64,000 nt of DNA from Snodgrassella gandavensis (GCF_914768025.1 NZ_CAJZCE010000010.1:1-64000), one strand, 5' to 3'; counted from the first letter of the stretch, positions 13,784-24,112 are shown. The notes: generated by a model not told the origin, from the sequence alone. Translations and numbers: made by a program.

Positions 13784-13799
13784 TAAAACACAACTGAAA

Positions 13800-14174
13800 T
13801 TACTTGATTTCGACAGAAGCGCCGGCTTCTTCCAGTTGTTTTTTGATGTCGTCAGCTTCAGCCTGAGAAACACCTTCTTTAAGGGTTTTAGGAGCACCGT
13901 CAACCAGATCTTTAGCTTCTTTCAGACCTAGACCAGTGATAGCACGAACAACTTTAATCACGCCAACTTTCTGTGCACCGGCAGAAGTCAATACTACATC
14001 AAACTCAGTTTTTTCTTCAGCAGCAGCACCACCACCATTAGTACCACCATTAGCAACAGCCAGAGCAGCTGCGGAAACACCAAATTTTTCTTCAAAAGCT
14101 TTAACCAGGTCGTTCAATTCCATAACGGTCAGGTTACCAACTGCTTCCAAGATGTCTTCTTTAGTAATAGCCAT
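13800..14174 (-). CDS. rplL: 50S ribosomal protein L7/L12
   Basis: [36 protein letters not shown]...; start trimmed from the ORF-track M at 14189. Confidence 0.98.
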   Translation of the reverse strand: MAITKEDILEAVGNLTVMELNDLVKAFEEKFGVSAAALAVANGGTNGGGAAAEEKTEFDVVLTSAGAQKVGVIKVVRAITGLGLKEAKDLVDGAPKTLKEGVSQAEADDIKKQLEEAGASVEIK

Positions 14175-14228
14175 GCTATTAAACTCCAATAATTGAGAAT
14201 GAAAATTTAAATATATAGGGGATGAAAA

Positions 14229-14729
14229 TTATGCAGCTTCTTCGCCAGCTTTTTTCTCAGCCAGAGCAGCAAGTGCACGGGCAAAGCCAGAAACAGGTGC
14301 TTGCATAATACCCAGCAATTTAGCCAGCAATTCGTCGCGGCTCGGAATAGAAGCAAGTTCTGTAACCTGAGCAACATCAAGCAACTCACCATTATATGAG
14401 CCTGCTTTCAGTACGATTTTTTCATCTTTTTTCGAGAACTGGTGCAGTACTTTTGCAGCAGCAACCGGGTCTTCAGATACCGCATACACCAAAGGACCAA
14501 CCATCTGGTCAGCCAGGCCTGCGAATGAAGTACCTTCAACAGCGCGACGGGCTAATGTGTTTTTCAACACATGCAGGTATACACCTGCCTTACGAGCATT
14601 GGCACGCAGTTCGGTCATGCTAGCAACACTGATACCACGATACTCGGCAATAACCATAGTTTGTGCATTAGCGATGGCTGCTGCAATTTCGGCTACGGCT
14701 GCTTGCTTGGTTTCAATATTGAGACTCAA
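14229..14729 (-). CDS. rplJ: 50S ribosomal protein L10
   Basis: [67 protein letters not shown]... Confidence 0.98.
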   Translation of the reverse strand: MSLNIETKQAAVAEIAAAIANAQTMVIAEYRGISVASMTELRANARKAGVYLHVLKNTLARRAVEGTSFAGLADQMVGPLVYAVSEDPVAAAKVLHQFSKKDEKIVLKAGSYNGELLDVAQVTELASIPSRDELLAKLLGIMQAPVSGFARALAALAEKKAGEEAA

Positions 14730-14832
14730 GGTCTACCTCCCACTGTTTTTAAACAGAGCAATACAAGTATTACTCCACCCAGCGCGGCAACCCAAAAAGA
14801 CATCCATAAGCAGAGCTTACACAAGATTATCT

Positions 14833-14900
14833 GGGACTACCGTCTGCGTAGGGTAATTTTTAAAATCTGCATTACCAGCACAGATTCCCTACGGTCTTGG
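14833..14900 (-). promoter_or_regulatory. Ribosomal protein L10 leader (autoregulatory L10-L12 binding structure)
   Basis: Minus strand reads CCAAGACCGTAGGGAATC...TACCCTACGCAGACGGTAGTCCC upstream of rplJ, matching the conserved proteobacterial L10-leader core. Confidence 0.8.
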
Positions 14901-14960
14901 ACATCTACTTATTTCTAAGTAGCCCGACATATAAATGTGACACATTTATATGAATTTTGA

Positions 14961-14992
14961 TGGCAGCCTGAAATAAAACAGACTGCCAATAT
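14961..14992 (-). terminator. Terminator-like inverted repeat with DUS-like sequence downstream of rplA
   Basis: Minus strand TTGGCAGTCTG-ttttattt-CAGGCTGCCATC; near-complementary arms. Confidence 0.6.
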
Positions 14993-15003
14993 TAATATGT
15001 TTC

Positions 15004-15699
15004 TTAGCTATTTACAGAGGCACTGTCAATACGCAAGCCTGCACCCATGGTGCTGGATACTGCAATTTTACGCAGGTATTGACCTTTTGCAGCAGCAGGT
15101 TTGGCTTTAACAATTGCATCCAGAAGAGCATTGAAGTTTTCACGTAGATCAGCAGCTTCAAAAGAAGCACGGCCAATAGTTGCATGCACAATACCAGCTT
15201 TATCAGTACGATACTGTACCTGACCAGCCTTGGCATTTTTTACAGCTTCCGCAACATTAGGCGTTACAGTACCTACCTTAGGGTTTGGCATCAGGCCACG
15301 CGGACCCAGAATGGTACCCAATTGACCAACCACGCGCATGGCATCAGGAGAAGCAATAACCACGTCGAAGTTCAGATTGCCTGCTTTAACTTCGGCAGCC
15401 AGATCATCAAAACCAACCACGTCTGCACCGGCGGCTTTGGCAGCTTCGGCATTGGCACCCTGAGTAAATACTGCCACGCGCACAGTTTTACCTGTACCTT
15501 TAGGCAGTACTACTGAACCACGAATTACCTGATCAGATTTACGTGCATCCACACCCAAATTAAAAGACACATCAATAGATTCATCAAATTTGGCTGTAGC
15601 ATTTGCTTTTACCAGATTCAATGCTTCATCAATAGTATACAATTTATTGGTTTCTACAGCAGCACGAATAGCCTGCATACGTTTAGAAAGTTTTGCCAT
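15004..15699 (-). CDS. rplA: 50S ribosomal protein L1
   Basis: [71 protein letters not shown]... Confidence 0.98.
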   Translation of the reverse strand: MAKLSKRMQAIRAAVETNKLYTIDEALNLVKANATAKFDESIDVSFNLGVDARKSDQVIRGSVVLPKGTGKTVRVAVFTQGANAEAAKAAGADVVGFDDLAAEVKAGNLNFDVVIASPDAMRVVGQLGTILGPRGLMPNPKVGTVTPNVAEAVKNAKAGQVQYRTDKAGIVHATIGRASFEAADLRENFNALLDAIVKAKPAAAKGQYLRKIAVSSTMGAGLRIDSASVNS

Positions 15700-16131
15700 T
15701 TACACACCCTCCACATCTAAACCCATTGAACGGGCACTACCAGCGATGGTGCGCACAGCTGCATCCAAATCCGCAGCAGTTAAATCAGGCTCTTTAGCCT
15801 TGGCAATTTCTTCCAGTTGTGCACGGGTCACTTTACCCACTTTTTGTGTCAGCGGGTTAGAGCTACCCTTTTGCAAACCAGCTGCTTTTTTCAGCAAAAT
15901 AGAAGCTGGCGGAGTTTTCATCACAAAGGTAAATGATTTATCTGCAAATGCAGTAATCACTACCGGAACCGGTAAGCCAGGCTCTACACTTTGTGTAGCA
16001 GCATTGAATGCTTTACAGAATTCCATGATATTCAAACCGCGTTGACCCAAAGCTGGGCCTACCGGAGGAGATGGATTAGCTTTACCTGCAGGAATCTGCA
16101 GTTTGATGTAGCCTACAATTTTTTTTGCCAC
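15700..16131 (-). CDS. rplK: 50S ribosomal protein L11, probable GTG start
   Basis: [44 protein letters not shown]...; 143 aa from GTG matches the usual L11 length. The ORF-track upstream M would add 33 residues unlike L11. Confidence 0.95.
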   Translation of the reverse strand: MAKKIVGYIKLQIPAGKANPSPPVGPALGQRGLNIMEFCKAFNAATQSVEPGLPVPVVITAFADKSFTFVMKTPPASILLKKAAGLQKGSSNPLTQKVGKVTRAQLEEIAKAKEPDLTAADLDAAVRTIAGSARSMGLDVEGV

Positions 16132-16151
16132 TTGATTTAGACTCCAAATAA

Positions 16152-16196
16152 ACGGGTATGACGCAGCATATGCTGCTTCCCAAAAGCAAGACCCGT
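16152..16196 (-). promoter_or_regulatory. Structured rplK leader, candidate L1 autoregulatory site
   Basis: Outer stem acgggt/acccgt enclosing the perfect palindrome gcagcatatgctgc, just 5' of the rplK GTG start. Confidence 0.45.
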
Positions 16197-16257
16197 GATT
16201 ATAAAGAAAATTTCTTTTCCTTACAAGCACAGGTTAAGTTGTGTTGTATTCTTGCTG

Positions 16258-16791
16258 TTAAATTTTCTCTACTTGAGAAAATTCCAGCTCCACTGGTGTT
16301 TCACGACCAAATATCTGTACTGCAACGCGCAATTTGTTACGTTCGTAATTGACTTCTTCGACAACGCCGTTAAAGTCTTTGAATGGCCCCTCATTGACAC
16401 GTACTTGCTGGCCAACATCAAATAGCACTTTTGGTTTTGGCTTTTCTACACCGCTTTGCACCTGATGCAAGATAGCATCTACTTCACGGGCAGAAATAGG
16501 TAATGGTTTATTGGCTGTTCCACCAATAAATCCGGTTACACGTGGAGTATTTTTTACCAAATGCCATGAAGCATCAGTCATGTCCATTTCTACCAGTACA
16601 TAGCCCGGAAAAAATTTGCGTTCGGTAATGCTGCGGCGACCATTTTTTATATCCACCACTTCTTCAACCGGTACCAATATCTGACCAAAATACTCCCCCA
16701 TTCCTTCGCGCTCAATGCGCTCTTTCAAGGTTTTCTGGACATTTTTCTCAAAACCGGAATAAGCGTGTACTACATACCACTGTTTTGCCAT
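16258..16791 (-). CDS. nusG: Transcription termination/antitermination protein NusG
   Basis: [45 protein letters not shown]...; start trimmed from the ORF track. Confidence 0.98.
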   Translation of the reverse strand: MAKQWYVVHAYSGFEKNVQKTLKERIEREGMGEYFGQILVPVEEVVDIKNGRRSITERKFFPGYVLVEMDMTDASWHLVKNTPRVTGFIGGTANKPLPISAREVDAILHQVQSGVEKPKPKVLFDVGQQVRVNEGPFKDFNGVVEEVNYERNKLRVAVQIFGRETPVELEFSQVEKI

Positions 16792-16793
16792 GA

Positions 16794-17246
16794 TTAACTC
16801 CTCTTCATAAAGATGTCGAATAACAACCATGAAATTAGGCTGTCAACACCCCAAATAAATATCGACAAGACAGCTACAAACATCAGTACAAACAAGGTCA
16901 TGCGCAATGTTTCATTGCGCTCGGGCCATACTACTTTTCTGGCTTCCGACACACTGTCACGTACATAGGCAGTCAGCTCACGCCCGCCGGCACTCCAGAA
17001 AAATACGATTATGATGGCCGCCACTACTCCTACTAATGGGAACAGATAACGGATGTAAAGTGGTAATTGCGCATCCAAAGCATAGAATGCCATGATACCA
17101 GCGGCAATTAGGATGGCTGATAAGATATATTTGAGAAAATCAAAACGCTTGTTGCGTTTGATTTCCAATTGCTGTTGTTGTTTGGCTTCAGCTTTTAATT
17201 GCGCTTTGGTTTTGGTTCCCACATCTTTCGATGTTTTGTTGTCCAT
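16794..17246 (-). CDS. secE: Preprotein translocase subunit SecE
   Basis: Two N-terminal TM segments plus C-terminal [49 protein letters not shown]. Confidence 0.96.
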   Translation of the reverse strand: MDNKTSKDVGTKTKAQLKAEAKQQQQLEIKRNKRFDFLKYILSAILIAAGIMAFYALDAQLPLYIRYLFPLVGVVAAIIIVFFWSAGGRELTAYVRDSVSEARKVVWPERNETLRMTLFVLMFVAVLSIFIWGVDSLISWLLFDIFMKRS

Positions 17247-17273
17247 ATAACCACCTTTTAATTAATACAAAAA

Positions 17274-17302
17274 AGACTAACCGACCTATGGCCGATTAGT
17301 CT
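17274..17302 (-). terminator. Terminator between the tufB/tRNA-Trp unit and secE-nusG
   Basis: 13-bp stem agactaaccgacc/ggccgattagtct (with G-U pairs), followed by a T-run on the minus strand. Confidence 0.75.
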
Positions 17303-17308
17303 GATTTT

Positions 17309-17384
17309 TGGCAGGCCAGGAGGGTCTCGAACCCCCAACCCTCGGTTTTGGAGACCGATACTCTACCAATTGAGCTACTGGCCT
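17309..17384 (-). tRNA. tRNA-Trp(CCA)
   Basis: AGGCCAGTAGCTCAATTGGTAGAGTATCGGTCTCCAAAACCGAGGGTTGGGGGTTCGAGACCCTCCTGGCCTGCCA; encoded CCA. Confidence 0.96.
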
Positions 17385-17392
17385 ACAAAACT

Positions 17393-18583
17393 TTAAGCGA
17401 TAACTTTAGCAACCACACCGGCACCAACTGTACGGCCACCTTCACGAATCGCAAAGCGCAAGCCTTCTTCCATCGCAATCGGGTGAATCAATTCTACATC
17501 GATGGTTACGTTTTCACCTGGCATTACCATTTCCACGCCTTCTGCCAGACTTACTGCTCCTGTTACGTCAGTAGTACGGAAATAGAATTGTGGGCGGTAG
17601 TTTGCGAAGAATGGAGTATGACGACCACCCTCTTCTTTGCTCAATACGTAAACTTCTGCTTTGAATTTGGTGTGCGGAGTGATGCTGCCCGGTTTTGCCA
17701 ATACCTGACCACGTTCTACTTCTTCACGTTTGGTACCACGCAACAATACACCTACGTTGTCACCTGCCTGACCTTGATCCAGCAATTTGCGGAACATTTC
17801 CACACCGGTACAAGTGGTTTTTTGGGTCTCTTTCAGACCTACGATTTCAATTTCGTCGCCTACATTGATTACACCACGTTCTACACGGCCAGTAACCACA
17901 GTACCACGGCCTGAAATTGAGAATACGTCTTCAATCGGCAACAGGAATGGTTTGTCTACTGCACGTTCCGGAGTAGGAATGTAGCTGTCTAATGCATCGG
18001 CCAAAGCCATGATTGAAGCTTCACCGATGTCAGAAGTATCACCTTCCAGTGCTTTCAGTGCAGAACCTTTAATCAATGGAATGTCATCACCCGGGAATTC
18101 GTAGCTAGACAGCAGATCACGGATTTCCATTTCTACCAGTTCCAGCAACTCTTCGTCGTCTACCATGTCGCATTTGTTCATGTAAACGATGATGTAAGGT
18201 ACGCCTACCTGACGAGCCAGCAGAATGTGCTCACGAGTTTGTGGCATTGGGCCGTCAGCAGCAGAAACCACCAGAATGGCGCCGTCCATCTGTGCAGCAC
18301 CGGTAATCATGTTTTTTACGTAGTCAGCGTGTCCCGGGCAGTCAACGTGTGCATAGTGACGCTCTGCGGTTTCGTATTCTACGTGTGAAGTATTAATGGT
18401 AATACCACGGGCTTTTTCTTCCGGGGCATTGTCAATCTGATCGTAGGCTTTCGCTGCACCACCAAATTTTTTGGACAGAATGGTACAAATTGCAGCAGTC
18501 AGTGTGGTTTTACCATGGTCAACGTGACCGATGGTGCCAACGTTTACGTGCGGTTTGCTCCGCTCGAATTTTTCTTTAGCCAT
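17393..18583 (-). CDS. tufB: Elongation factor Tu, copy 2
   Basis: 396 aa, identical to the 658..1848 product. Confidence 0.99.
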   Translation of the reverse strand: MAKEKFERSKPHVNVGTIGHVDHGKTTLTAAICTILSKKFGGAAKAYDQIDNAPEEKARGITINTSHVEYETAERHYAHVDCPGHADYVKNMITGAAQMDGAILVVSAADGPMPQTREHILLARQVGVPYIIVYMNKCDMVDDEELLELVEMEIRDLLSSYEFPGDDIPLIKGSALKALEGDTSDIGEASIMALADALDSYIPTPERAVDKPFLLPIEDVFSISGRGTVVTGRVERGVINVGDEIEIVGLKETQKTTCTGVEMFRKLLDQGQAGDNVGVLLRGTKREEVERGQVLAKPGSITPHTKFKAEVYVLSKEEGGRHTPFFANYRPQFYFRTTDVTGAVSLAEGVEMVMPGENVTIDVELIHPIAMEEGLRFAIREGGRTVGAGVVAKVIA

Positions 18584-18621
18584 GGCTACTTCCTATCTAA
18601 AGATGATTAGTTTAATTCAGG

Positions 18622-18696
18622 TGGTGCCCATGGACAGAATTGAACTGTCGGCCTCTCCCTTACCAAGGGAGTGCTCTACCCCTGAGCTACATGGGC
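18622..18696 (-). tRNA. tRNA-Thr(GGT)
   Basis: GCCCATGTAGCTCAGGGGTAGAGCACTCCCTTGGTAAGGGAGAGGCCGACAGTTCAATTCTGTCCATGGGCACCA. Confidence 0.95.
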
Positions 18697-18718
18697 ATAC
18701 GGCAGGTATTTACTTATC

Positions 18719-18792
18719 TGGAGCGGGTGAAGGGAATCGAACCCTCACCGTAAGCTTGGAAGGCTTCTGCTCTACCATTGAGCTACACCCGC
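18719..18792 (-). tRNA. tRNA-Gly(TCC)
   Basis: GCGGGTGTAGCTCAATGGTAGAGCAGAAGCCTTCCAAGCTTACGGTGAGGGTTCGATTCCCTTCACCCGCTCCA. Confidence 0.95.
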
Positions 18793-18831
18793 ATACTTAC
18801 TCAAAAACTACTCCAAGTAAGACTGGAATTT

Positions 18832-18915
18832 TGGTGGAGGGAGAAGGATTCGAACCTTCGAAGCTTTCGCAACAGATTTACAGTCTGCCCCCTTTGGCCG
18901 CTCGGGAATCCCTCC
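18832..18915 (-). tRNA. tRNA-Tyr(GTA)
   Basis: GGAGGGATTCCCGAGCGGCCAAAGGGGGCAGACTGTAAATCTG...TTCGAAGGTTCGAATCCTTCTCCCTCCACCA; long variable arm. Confidence 0.95.
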
Positions 18916-19027
18916 AAAAGAGAACGGCATGATAATGTTCATTTGCATCTTCGTCAAGTCTATTGAGCAATTTTTTTTGCCCAAAATAATAATTAACTGT
19001 TTCAAATGCATTTCAGCCGGAATAAAT

Positions 19028-19291
<264 letters not shown>

Positions 19292-19380
19292 TTATCGTTA
19301 AATTTAACTCAAAACCATTGGGCGCGGATTATAGCATTATTTTGCCTCTATCCCGGTTAGCGGCTATCTGTTTATGCTAT

Positions 19381-19944
19381 CTATTCGTTGCAGTAAGTTA
19401 ATAATTCAAAACGGCTTATACCTGACTTGCCCTCTCGCAGCGGCTGCCAGCCAGATGGTAATGTGGGTAATGTACTGCTTTCCAGATAGACGCGTGCCTG
19501 TGGCTGCAGATGCGGGACAATGGCGTCTAATAGCTCATGCCATTGCTGCCAGACATAAGGCGGATCAAGAAACACTACGTCATAATGCTGGCGGTTATTC
19601 GCGAGAAAACTCTGTGCATCAGTACAGATGAGCTCTACCTGGCTAAAATTCAATTGTTGCAGATTGTTTTTTATTGCTGTTGCCACCTGACGATTTTTTT
19701 CTATCAGGGTAACTGTTCTGGCTCTTCTTGAAGCAGCCTCCAGCCCCATCACTCCGCTACCGGCAAAAAGATCCAGTACTGCCATGCCGGCTAAATCCTG
19801 CCCTAGCCAGTTAAACAGACGTTCACGCACACTATCGGCAGTCGGGCGCAGGCCATCAGCAGCCGGAAAGGTTAATTTACGCCCCCGGTGCGTGCCACCA
19901 ATGATGCGTACCTGATTACGATGCTGTTGCTGTAGTTTTGCCAC
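19381..19944 (-). CDS. rsmD: 16S rRNA (guanine966-N2)-methyltransferase RsmD, probable GTG start
   Basis: NQVRIIGGTHRGRKLTFPAADGLRPTADSVRERLFNWLGQDLAGMAVLDLFAGSGVMGLEAASR...VFLDPPY. GTG at 19944 is preceded by GGAG; the ORF-track start overlaps the topA terminator and topA itself. Confidence 0.9.
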   Translation of the reverse strand: MAKLQQQHRNQVRIIGGTHRGRKLTFPAADGLRPTADSVRERLFNWLGQDLAGMAVLDLFAGSGVMGLEAASRRARTVTLIEKNRQVATAIKNNLQQLNFSQVELICTDAQSFLANNRQHYDVVFLDPPYVWQQWHELLDAIVPHLQPQARVYLESSTLPTLPSGWQPLREGKSGISRFELLTYCNE

Positions 19945-19960
19945 GTGAGTTAACTCCGAT

Positions 19961-19990
19961 AAAAAAAGACTTTCAGGCATTCTGAAAGTC
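19961..19990 (-). terminator. Rho-independent terminator downstream of topA
   Basis: Minus strand GACTTTCAG-AATGC-CTGAAAGTC-TTTTTTT. Confidence 0.88.
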
Positions 19991-20023
19991 TCGGTAGTTT
20001 CAATTACTTTGAGGTGCCTTGTT

Positions 20024-22318
20024 TTATTCTTTTGGTGCAGGCGGTTCAATTTGTTCCGTATAACCACATTCTTTTTGCGGGCACACTTTTTCGGTGCCGC
20101 GTCGCTTGGTGGTTTTGATGGTCAATATTGGCCAGTTACATTGCGGACAGGACTCATTAATTGGTGGATTCCACACTGCATAGTCGCAATCTGGATAGGT
20201 GTTACAGCTATAAAATAGCTTTCCATAGCGGCTTTTACGCTCAATGAGGCTACCTTTATGGCATTTCGGACATTCAATGCCGGTGTCTTTGGGTTTTTCC
20301 AGTGGTTCAATATATTTACATTTGGGATAATTGGCACAACCAATAAATTTGCCATAACGTCCGCGTTTGTAAACTAGCTGTCCTTCGCACTTCGGACAGT
20401 TACGCCCTTCTACTACGGTAGGTTCTTCTGCCGCCTTGGCTGCTTCTTCAGCAGTTTCATTAACGTTACGGGTATAGTCGCAGTCTGGGTAGCCGCTACA
20501 TGCTATAAAACGACCCCGTTTACCAAATTTAATCTGTAATTGGTGCGCACCACATTTGGGGCAGATTTCATCCAGATTCTCGGCGGTTAGCTCTGCACGC
20601 GGAATATCTTCCTTGGCCTTAATTTCTTTATCAAAGCCTTTCCAGAATTGTTGCATTACTGGCTTCCATTCCCGTTTACCGCCGGCAATGTCATCTAGCT
20701 GGTTTTCCAGTCTGGCAGTAAAATTGTAATCAACATACTGGCCGAAATGCTCAGTCAGGAATTTGTTGACTACTTCACCGGTATCAGTAGGCAGGAAACG
20801 CTTCTGCTCCAGAGTAACGTATTCACGTTCTTTCAGTGTGGAAATAATACTGGCGTAGGTCGATGGCCGGCCAATACCATACTCTTCCAGAGCCTTAACC
20901 AGACTGGCTTCGGAGTAACGTGGTGGTGGCTGGGTAAAATGTTGTTCGCCAAAAATTCTGTCTACTGGCAGGTTGTCACCCTCATGCAGCTCTGGCAGTT
21001 TTTTGGCATTTTCTTCATCTTCGCTGTCGTCGACACCTTCTTCGTATACGCTGAGAAAACCAGCAAAAGTTTGTACCTGACCGGTTACGCGGAAGATACC
21101 TTTCCCAACGACAATATCGACACTAGTAGTATCAAAACGGGCAGGCGCCATTTGGCAGGCCACAGCACGCTGCCAGATCATCTGATACAGGCGAAACTGG
21201 TCAGCAGTCAGGAAAGGTTTTACTGCTTCTGGCGTACGATAGACTGAGGTTGGACGAATAGCTTCGTGCGCTTCCTGTGCATTTTTGGATTTGGTTTTGT
21301 AAATCTTCGGTGCAGCTGGCAGATATTCGCTGCCAATTTTGTTGTCAATATAATGACGTATTTCAACTACGGCATCGTCGGACAGGCTAACTGAGTCGGT
21401 ACGCATGTAGGTAATCAGCCCCACTGCGCCTTGTCCAACATCTACACCTTCATACAATTGCTGGGCGGTACGCATGGTACGGTCTGTAGTCATGCTCAGT
21501 TTGCGTACTGCTTCCTGTTGCATGGTTGAAGTGGTAAAAGGAGCAGCTGGGTTACGGCTACGCTTTTTCTTTTCCACTTTGGATACATGTGCCTGCTGTC
21601 CGGCCAGTGCGTTTACAATTTCATGTTGCTGTGCTTCATCCGGAATATCAAACTGCTCCAGTTTCTGCCCCTGCCAGTGAGTTAATTTGGCAGTAAATTT
21701 GGTACGCGCCTTATGGCTGTCTAGATGTACAGTCCAGTATTCTTGAGCAGTAAATTCGCGGATTTCCTGCTCACGCTCACAAATCATGCGCAATGCCGGA
21801 CTTTGTACTCTGCCAGCAGATAAACCACGGCGAATTTTTTTCCATAATAGTGGCGACAGATTAAAACCAACCAGATAATCCAGTGCCCGCCGTGTCTGTT
21901 GCGCATCTACCAGTGTCTGCGACAGTTCACGCGGATGGGCAACTGCTTCCAGCACGGCTTTTTTGGTTACTTCATGGAATACTACCCGCTTTGGATGCAG
22001 GTTTTTCAGCCCACGCTTGGATTTGAGTATTTCTTGTAAATGCCACGAAATAGCTTCACCTTCCCTATCTGGGTCGGTAGCCAGATACAGTGTATCTGCC
22101 TCTTTGGCTGCGGCAACAATGGCATCCAGATGCTTGGCATTGCGGCTGACGAGCTGGTATTTCATGGCAAAGTCATTTTCCGGATCCACGGCACCGCTTT
22201 TGGGCACCAGATCGCGCACATGGCCATAGGAAGCTAAAATTTCAAAATCGCTGCCTAAGTATTTTTTCAGCGTCTTGGCTTTAGATGGAGATTCAACAAT
22301 CAACAGGTTTTTTGCCAT
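20024..22318 (-). CDS. topA: DNA topoisomerase I with C-terminal zinc-finger repeats
   Basis: MAKNLLIVESPSKAKTLKKYLGSDFEILASYGHVRDL...; C-terminal CPKCGAHQLQIKFGKRGRFIACSGYPDCDYT-type repeats. Confidence 0.98.
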   Translation of the reverse strand: MAKNLLIVESPSKAKTLKKYLGSDFEILASYGHVRDLVPKSGAVDPENDFAMKYQLVSRNAKHLDAIVAAAKEADTLYLATDPDREGEAISWHLQEILKSKRGLKNLHPKRVVFHEVTKKAVLEAVAHPRELSQTLVDAQQTRRALDYLVGFNLSPLLWKKIRRGLSAGRVQSPALRMICEREQEIREFTAQEYWTVHLDSHKARTKFTAKLTHWQGQKLEQFDIPDEAQQHEIVNALAGQQAHVSKVEKKKRSRNPAAPFTTSTMQQEAVRKLSMTTDRTMRTAQQLYEGVDVGQGAVGLITYMRTDSVSLSDDAVVEIRHYIDNKIGSEYLPAAPKIYKTKSKNAQEAHEAIRPTSVYRTPEAVKPFLTADQFRLYQMIWQRAVACQMAPARFDTTSVDIVVGKGIFRVTGQVQTFAGFLSVYEEGVDDSEDEENAKKLPELHEGDNLPVDRIFGEQHFTQPPPRYSEASLVKALEEYGIGRPSTYASIISTLKEREYVTLEQKRFLPTDTGEVVNKFLTEHFGQYVDYNFTARLENQLDDIAGGKREWKPVMQQFWKGFDKEIKAKEDIPRAELTAENLDEICPKCGAHQLQIKFGKRGRFIACSGYPDCDYTRNVNETAEEAAKAAEEPTVVEGRNCPKCEGQLVYKRGRYGKFIGCANYPKCKYIEPLEKPKDTGIECPKCHKGSLIERKSRYGKLFYSCNTYPDCDYAVWNPPINESCPQCNWPILTIKTTKRRGTEKVCPQKECGYTEQIEPPAPKE

Positions 22319-22403
22319 TCGTTCAGGCTCACATTCGTAATTTAAGTATTTGTGATATGTTGGTAGTTTGGTTTATTCTAATAAATACGCTTGGACAAAG
22401 CAA

Positions 22404-22434
22404 AAAGCTTTCAGACGTACTGACTGAAAGCTTT
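22404..22434 (-). terminator. Rho-independent terminator downstream of smg
   Basis: aaagctttcag...ctgaaagcttt inverted repeat; minus strand continues with a T-run. Confidence 0.75.
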
Positions 22435-22460
22435 CAAGTACTGTATCGCAATCAGTAATT

Positions 22461-22934
22461 TTACTGCATTATGGCCTCACCATTGAGTGCAGCCATTAAT
22501 TCATCACCGATTAGTACCGGCAATTCTGACCGATGTGCCCATAATACCAACAAAGCTAACACTTTGGCATGGTCTACCGTAATGTCTTCATAGGGTAAGT
22601 TCATCAGGGCGTTGAGTACAAATTCGCGCTGCTCTGGCTTCAGTGCACCATTCTGCTCCAGAAAATGTATCAGACCACGCACATCCAGTGGCAGTGCATC
22701 CAGTTCTTCCTTGTTGTAAATGCGTGTCCCTGTACTGCTGCGTAATATTTCTGCCGGAATCAGTGGTTCAAAACGCAAATAATCCAGACAGGACAATGCG
22801 TCACCAATCTCTTCATCATTGAAACCTACTTCTTCCAGCAGTGCACCCAGATCTTTACGCGGAGGGAATGCATCAACGTCTTGAAAGTGCTCAATCAAAA
22901 ACGCTATTACATCAATCACTTGCTTTCCTTTCAA
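22461..22934 (-). CDS. smg: DUF494/Smg family protein
   Basis: MKGKQVIDVIAFLIEHFQDVDAFPPRKDLGALLEEVGFNDEEIGDALSCLDYL...; next to dprA. Confidence 0.9.
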   Translation of the reverse strand: MKGKQVIDVIAFLIEHFQDVDAFPPRKDLGALLEEVGFNDEEIGDALSCLDYLRFEPLIPAEILRSSTGTRIYNKEELDALPLDVRGLIHFLEQNGALKPEQREFVLNALMNLPYEDITVDHAKVLALLVLWAHRSELPVLIGDELMAALNGEAIMQ

Positions 22935-24112
22935 GATTTAATGCGTTGATAACAACCGCCCGGCAGGGCAGTAATCCAGCCACCAAGTTCCAGTGTCACA
23001 AGATGAGCATACACATCTGTAGCAGCTATGCCAAGTGTTGTAACCAGTGTGTCTGGGTGAACTACACTGTAACCCAGTCCGGCCAGAATCTGCTGTTCCA
23101 TTGGATTGAGTGCAGACACTGGCGCACTGGTCAAGGATAAATCTTCAGGATTACCAATGTTTGAGGGTGGCGTACTGATTGGGGGCACTTGTTGGTTAGA
23201 TTGGCTGCTATATGATTGCAAATGCGATTTTTGCAAGAGCAGAGGACATTCCTGCAGAATATCCTCCAAGTTTTCTACTAGTCTGGCTCCCTGTTTAATC
23301 AGTGCGTGACAGCCTTTACTTAAAGGATTATCAATCGATCCCGGTATCGCCATAACTTCCCGCCCCATTTCACCTGCCAGACGTGCGGTAATTAATGAGC
23401 CCGATTTGGTTGCTGCTTCTATTACTAGCGTACCCTGACTAAGTGCCGCAATCAAGCGATTGCGCCGGGGAAAATTACCAGCCAGAGAACGGGTACCTAA
23501 CGGAAATTCAGAAATAATGCAGCCATGTGCAGCAATCTGCGCAGCCAATGCCTTGTTGCGTGCCGGATACACACGGTCAATTCCCGTCCCCCAGACAGCG
23601 ATGGTACTCCCCGTGCCCAACAATGCACCCTGATGGGCTGCAGTATCAATACCATCTGCCATTCCAGATATAACGCCAATTCCCTTTTGTGCTAGTGCTT
23701 TGGCAAAATCACGGGCGATGCGCATTGCCTGTGGTGTTGCATGGCGGCTACCAACTATGGCCAACGAAGGCTGGTGCAGACATTGACTGTTACCACGGAT
23801 AAATAATAATGGCGGTGGTGTTAGTCCTTCAGTCAGCAGTGCTGGATAATCGTTATCGGTCAGCAATAACAGCCGGGCATTGGCATGGGATTGCTCCCAT
23901 ATCAGGGCGGCTTCTGCTGCCTGTCTGGCCTCGTCACTACGCCAGTACTGGCAGGCCTGCGTGCGAAGCAGGAAAGGTTTGATTTCAGCAATATTCGCAG
24001 ACAGTATGGCTTGTGCTGAACCAAAATGGTTCAGTAGGCGCAGGAATGTTTCGCTGCCTATATATGGAGTTAATGCCAGCTCAATCCATGCATAGCGCTC
24101 TTGCTCATTCAT
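22931..24112 (-). CDS. dprA: DNA-processing protein DprA
   Basis: LAIVGSRHATPQAMRIARDFAKALAQKGIGVISGMADGIDTAAHQGAL...GTGIDRVYPARN...SEFPLGT Rossmann-like core. Confidence 0.96.
   Translation of the reverse strand: MNEQERYAWIELALTPYIGSETFLRLLNHFGSAQAILSANIAEIKPFLLRTQACQYWRSDEARQAAEAALIWEQSHANARLLLLTDNDYPALLTEGLTPPPLLFIRGNSQCLHQPSLAIVGSRHATPQAMRIARDFAKALAQKGIGVISGMADGIDTAAHQGALLGTGSTIAVWGTGIDRVYPARNKALAAQIAAHGCIISEFPLGTRSLAGNFPRRNRLIAALSQGTLVIEAATKSGSLITARLAGEMGREVMAIPGSIDNPLSKGCHALIKQGARLVENLEDILQECPLLLQKSHLQSYSSQSNQQVPPISTPPSNIGNPEDLSLTSAPVSALNPMEQQILAGLGYSVVHPDTLVTTLGIAATDVYAHLVTLELGGWITALPGGCYQRIKS

Noticed and set aside
17348-18932. ORFs of 188 and 133 aa overlapping tufB and the tRNA cluster
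   Set aside because: They span tRNA genes and are antisense to tufB; phrases such as EGNRTLTVSLEGF and EGEGFEPS are familiar spurious translations of tRNA antisense sequence.
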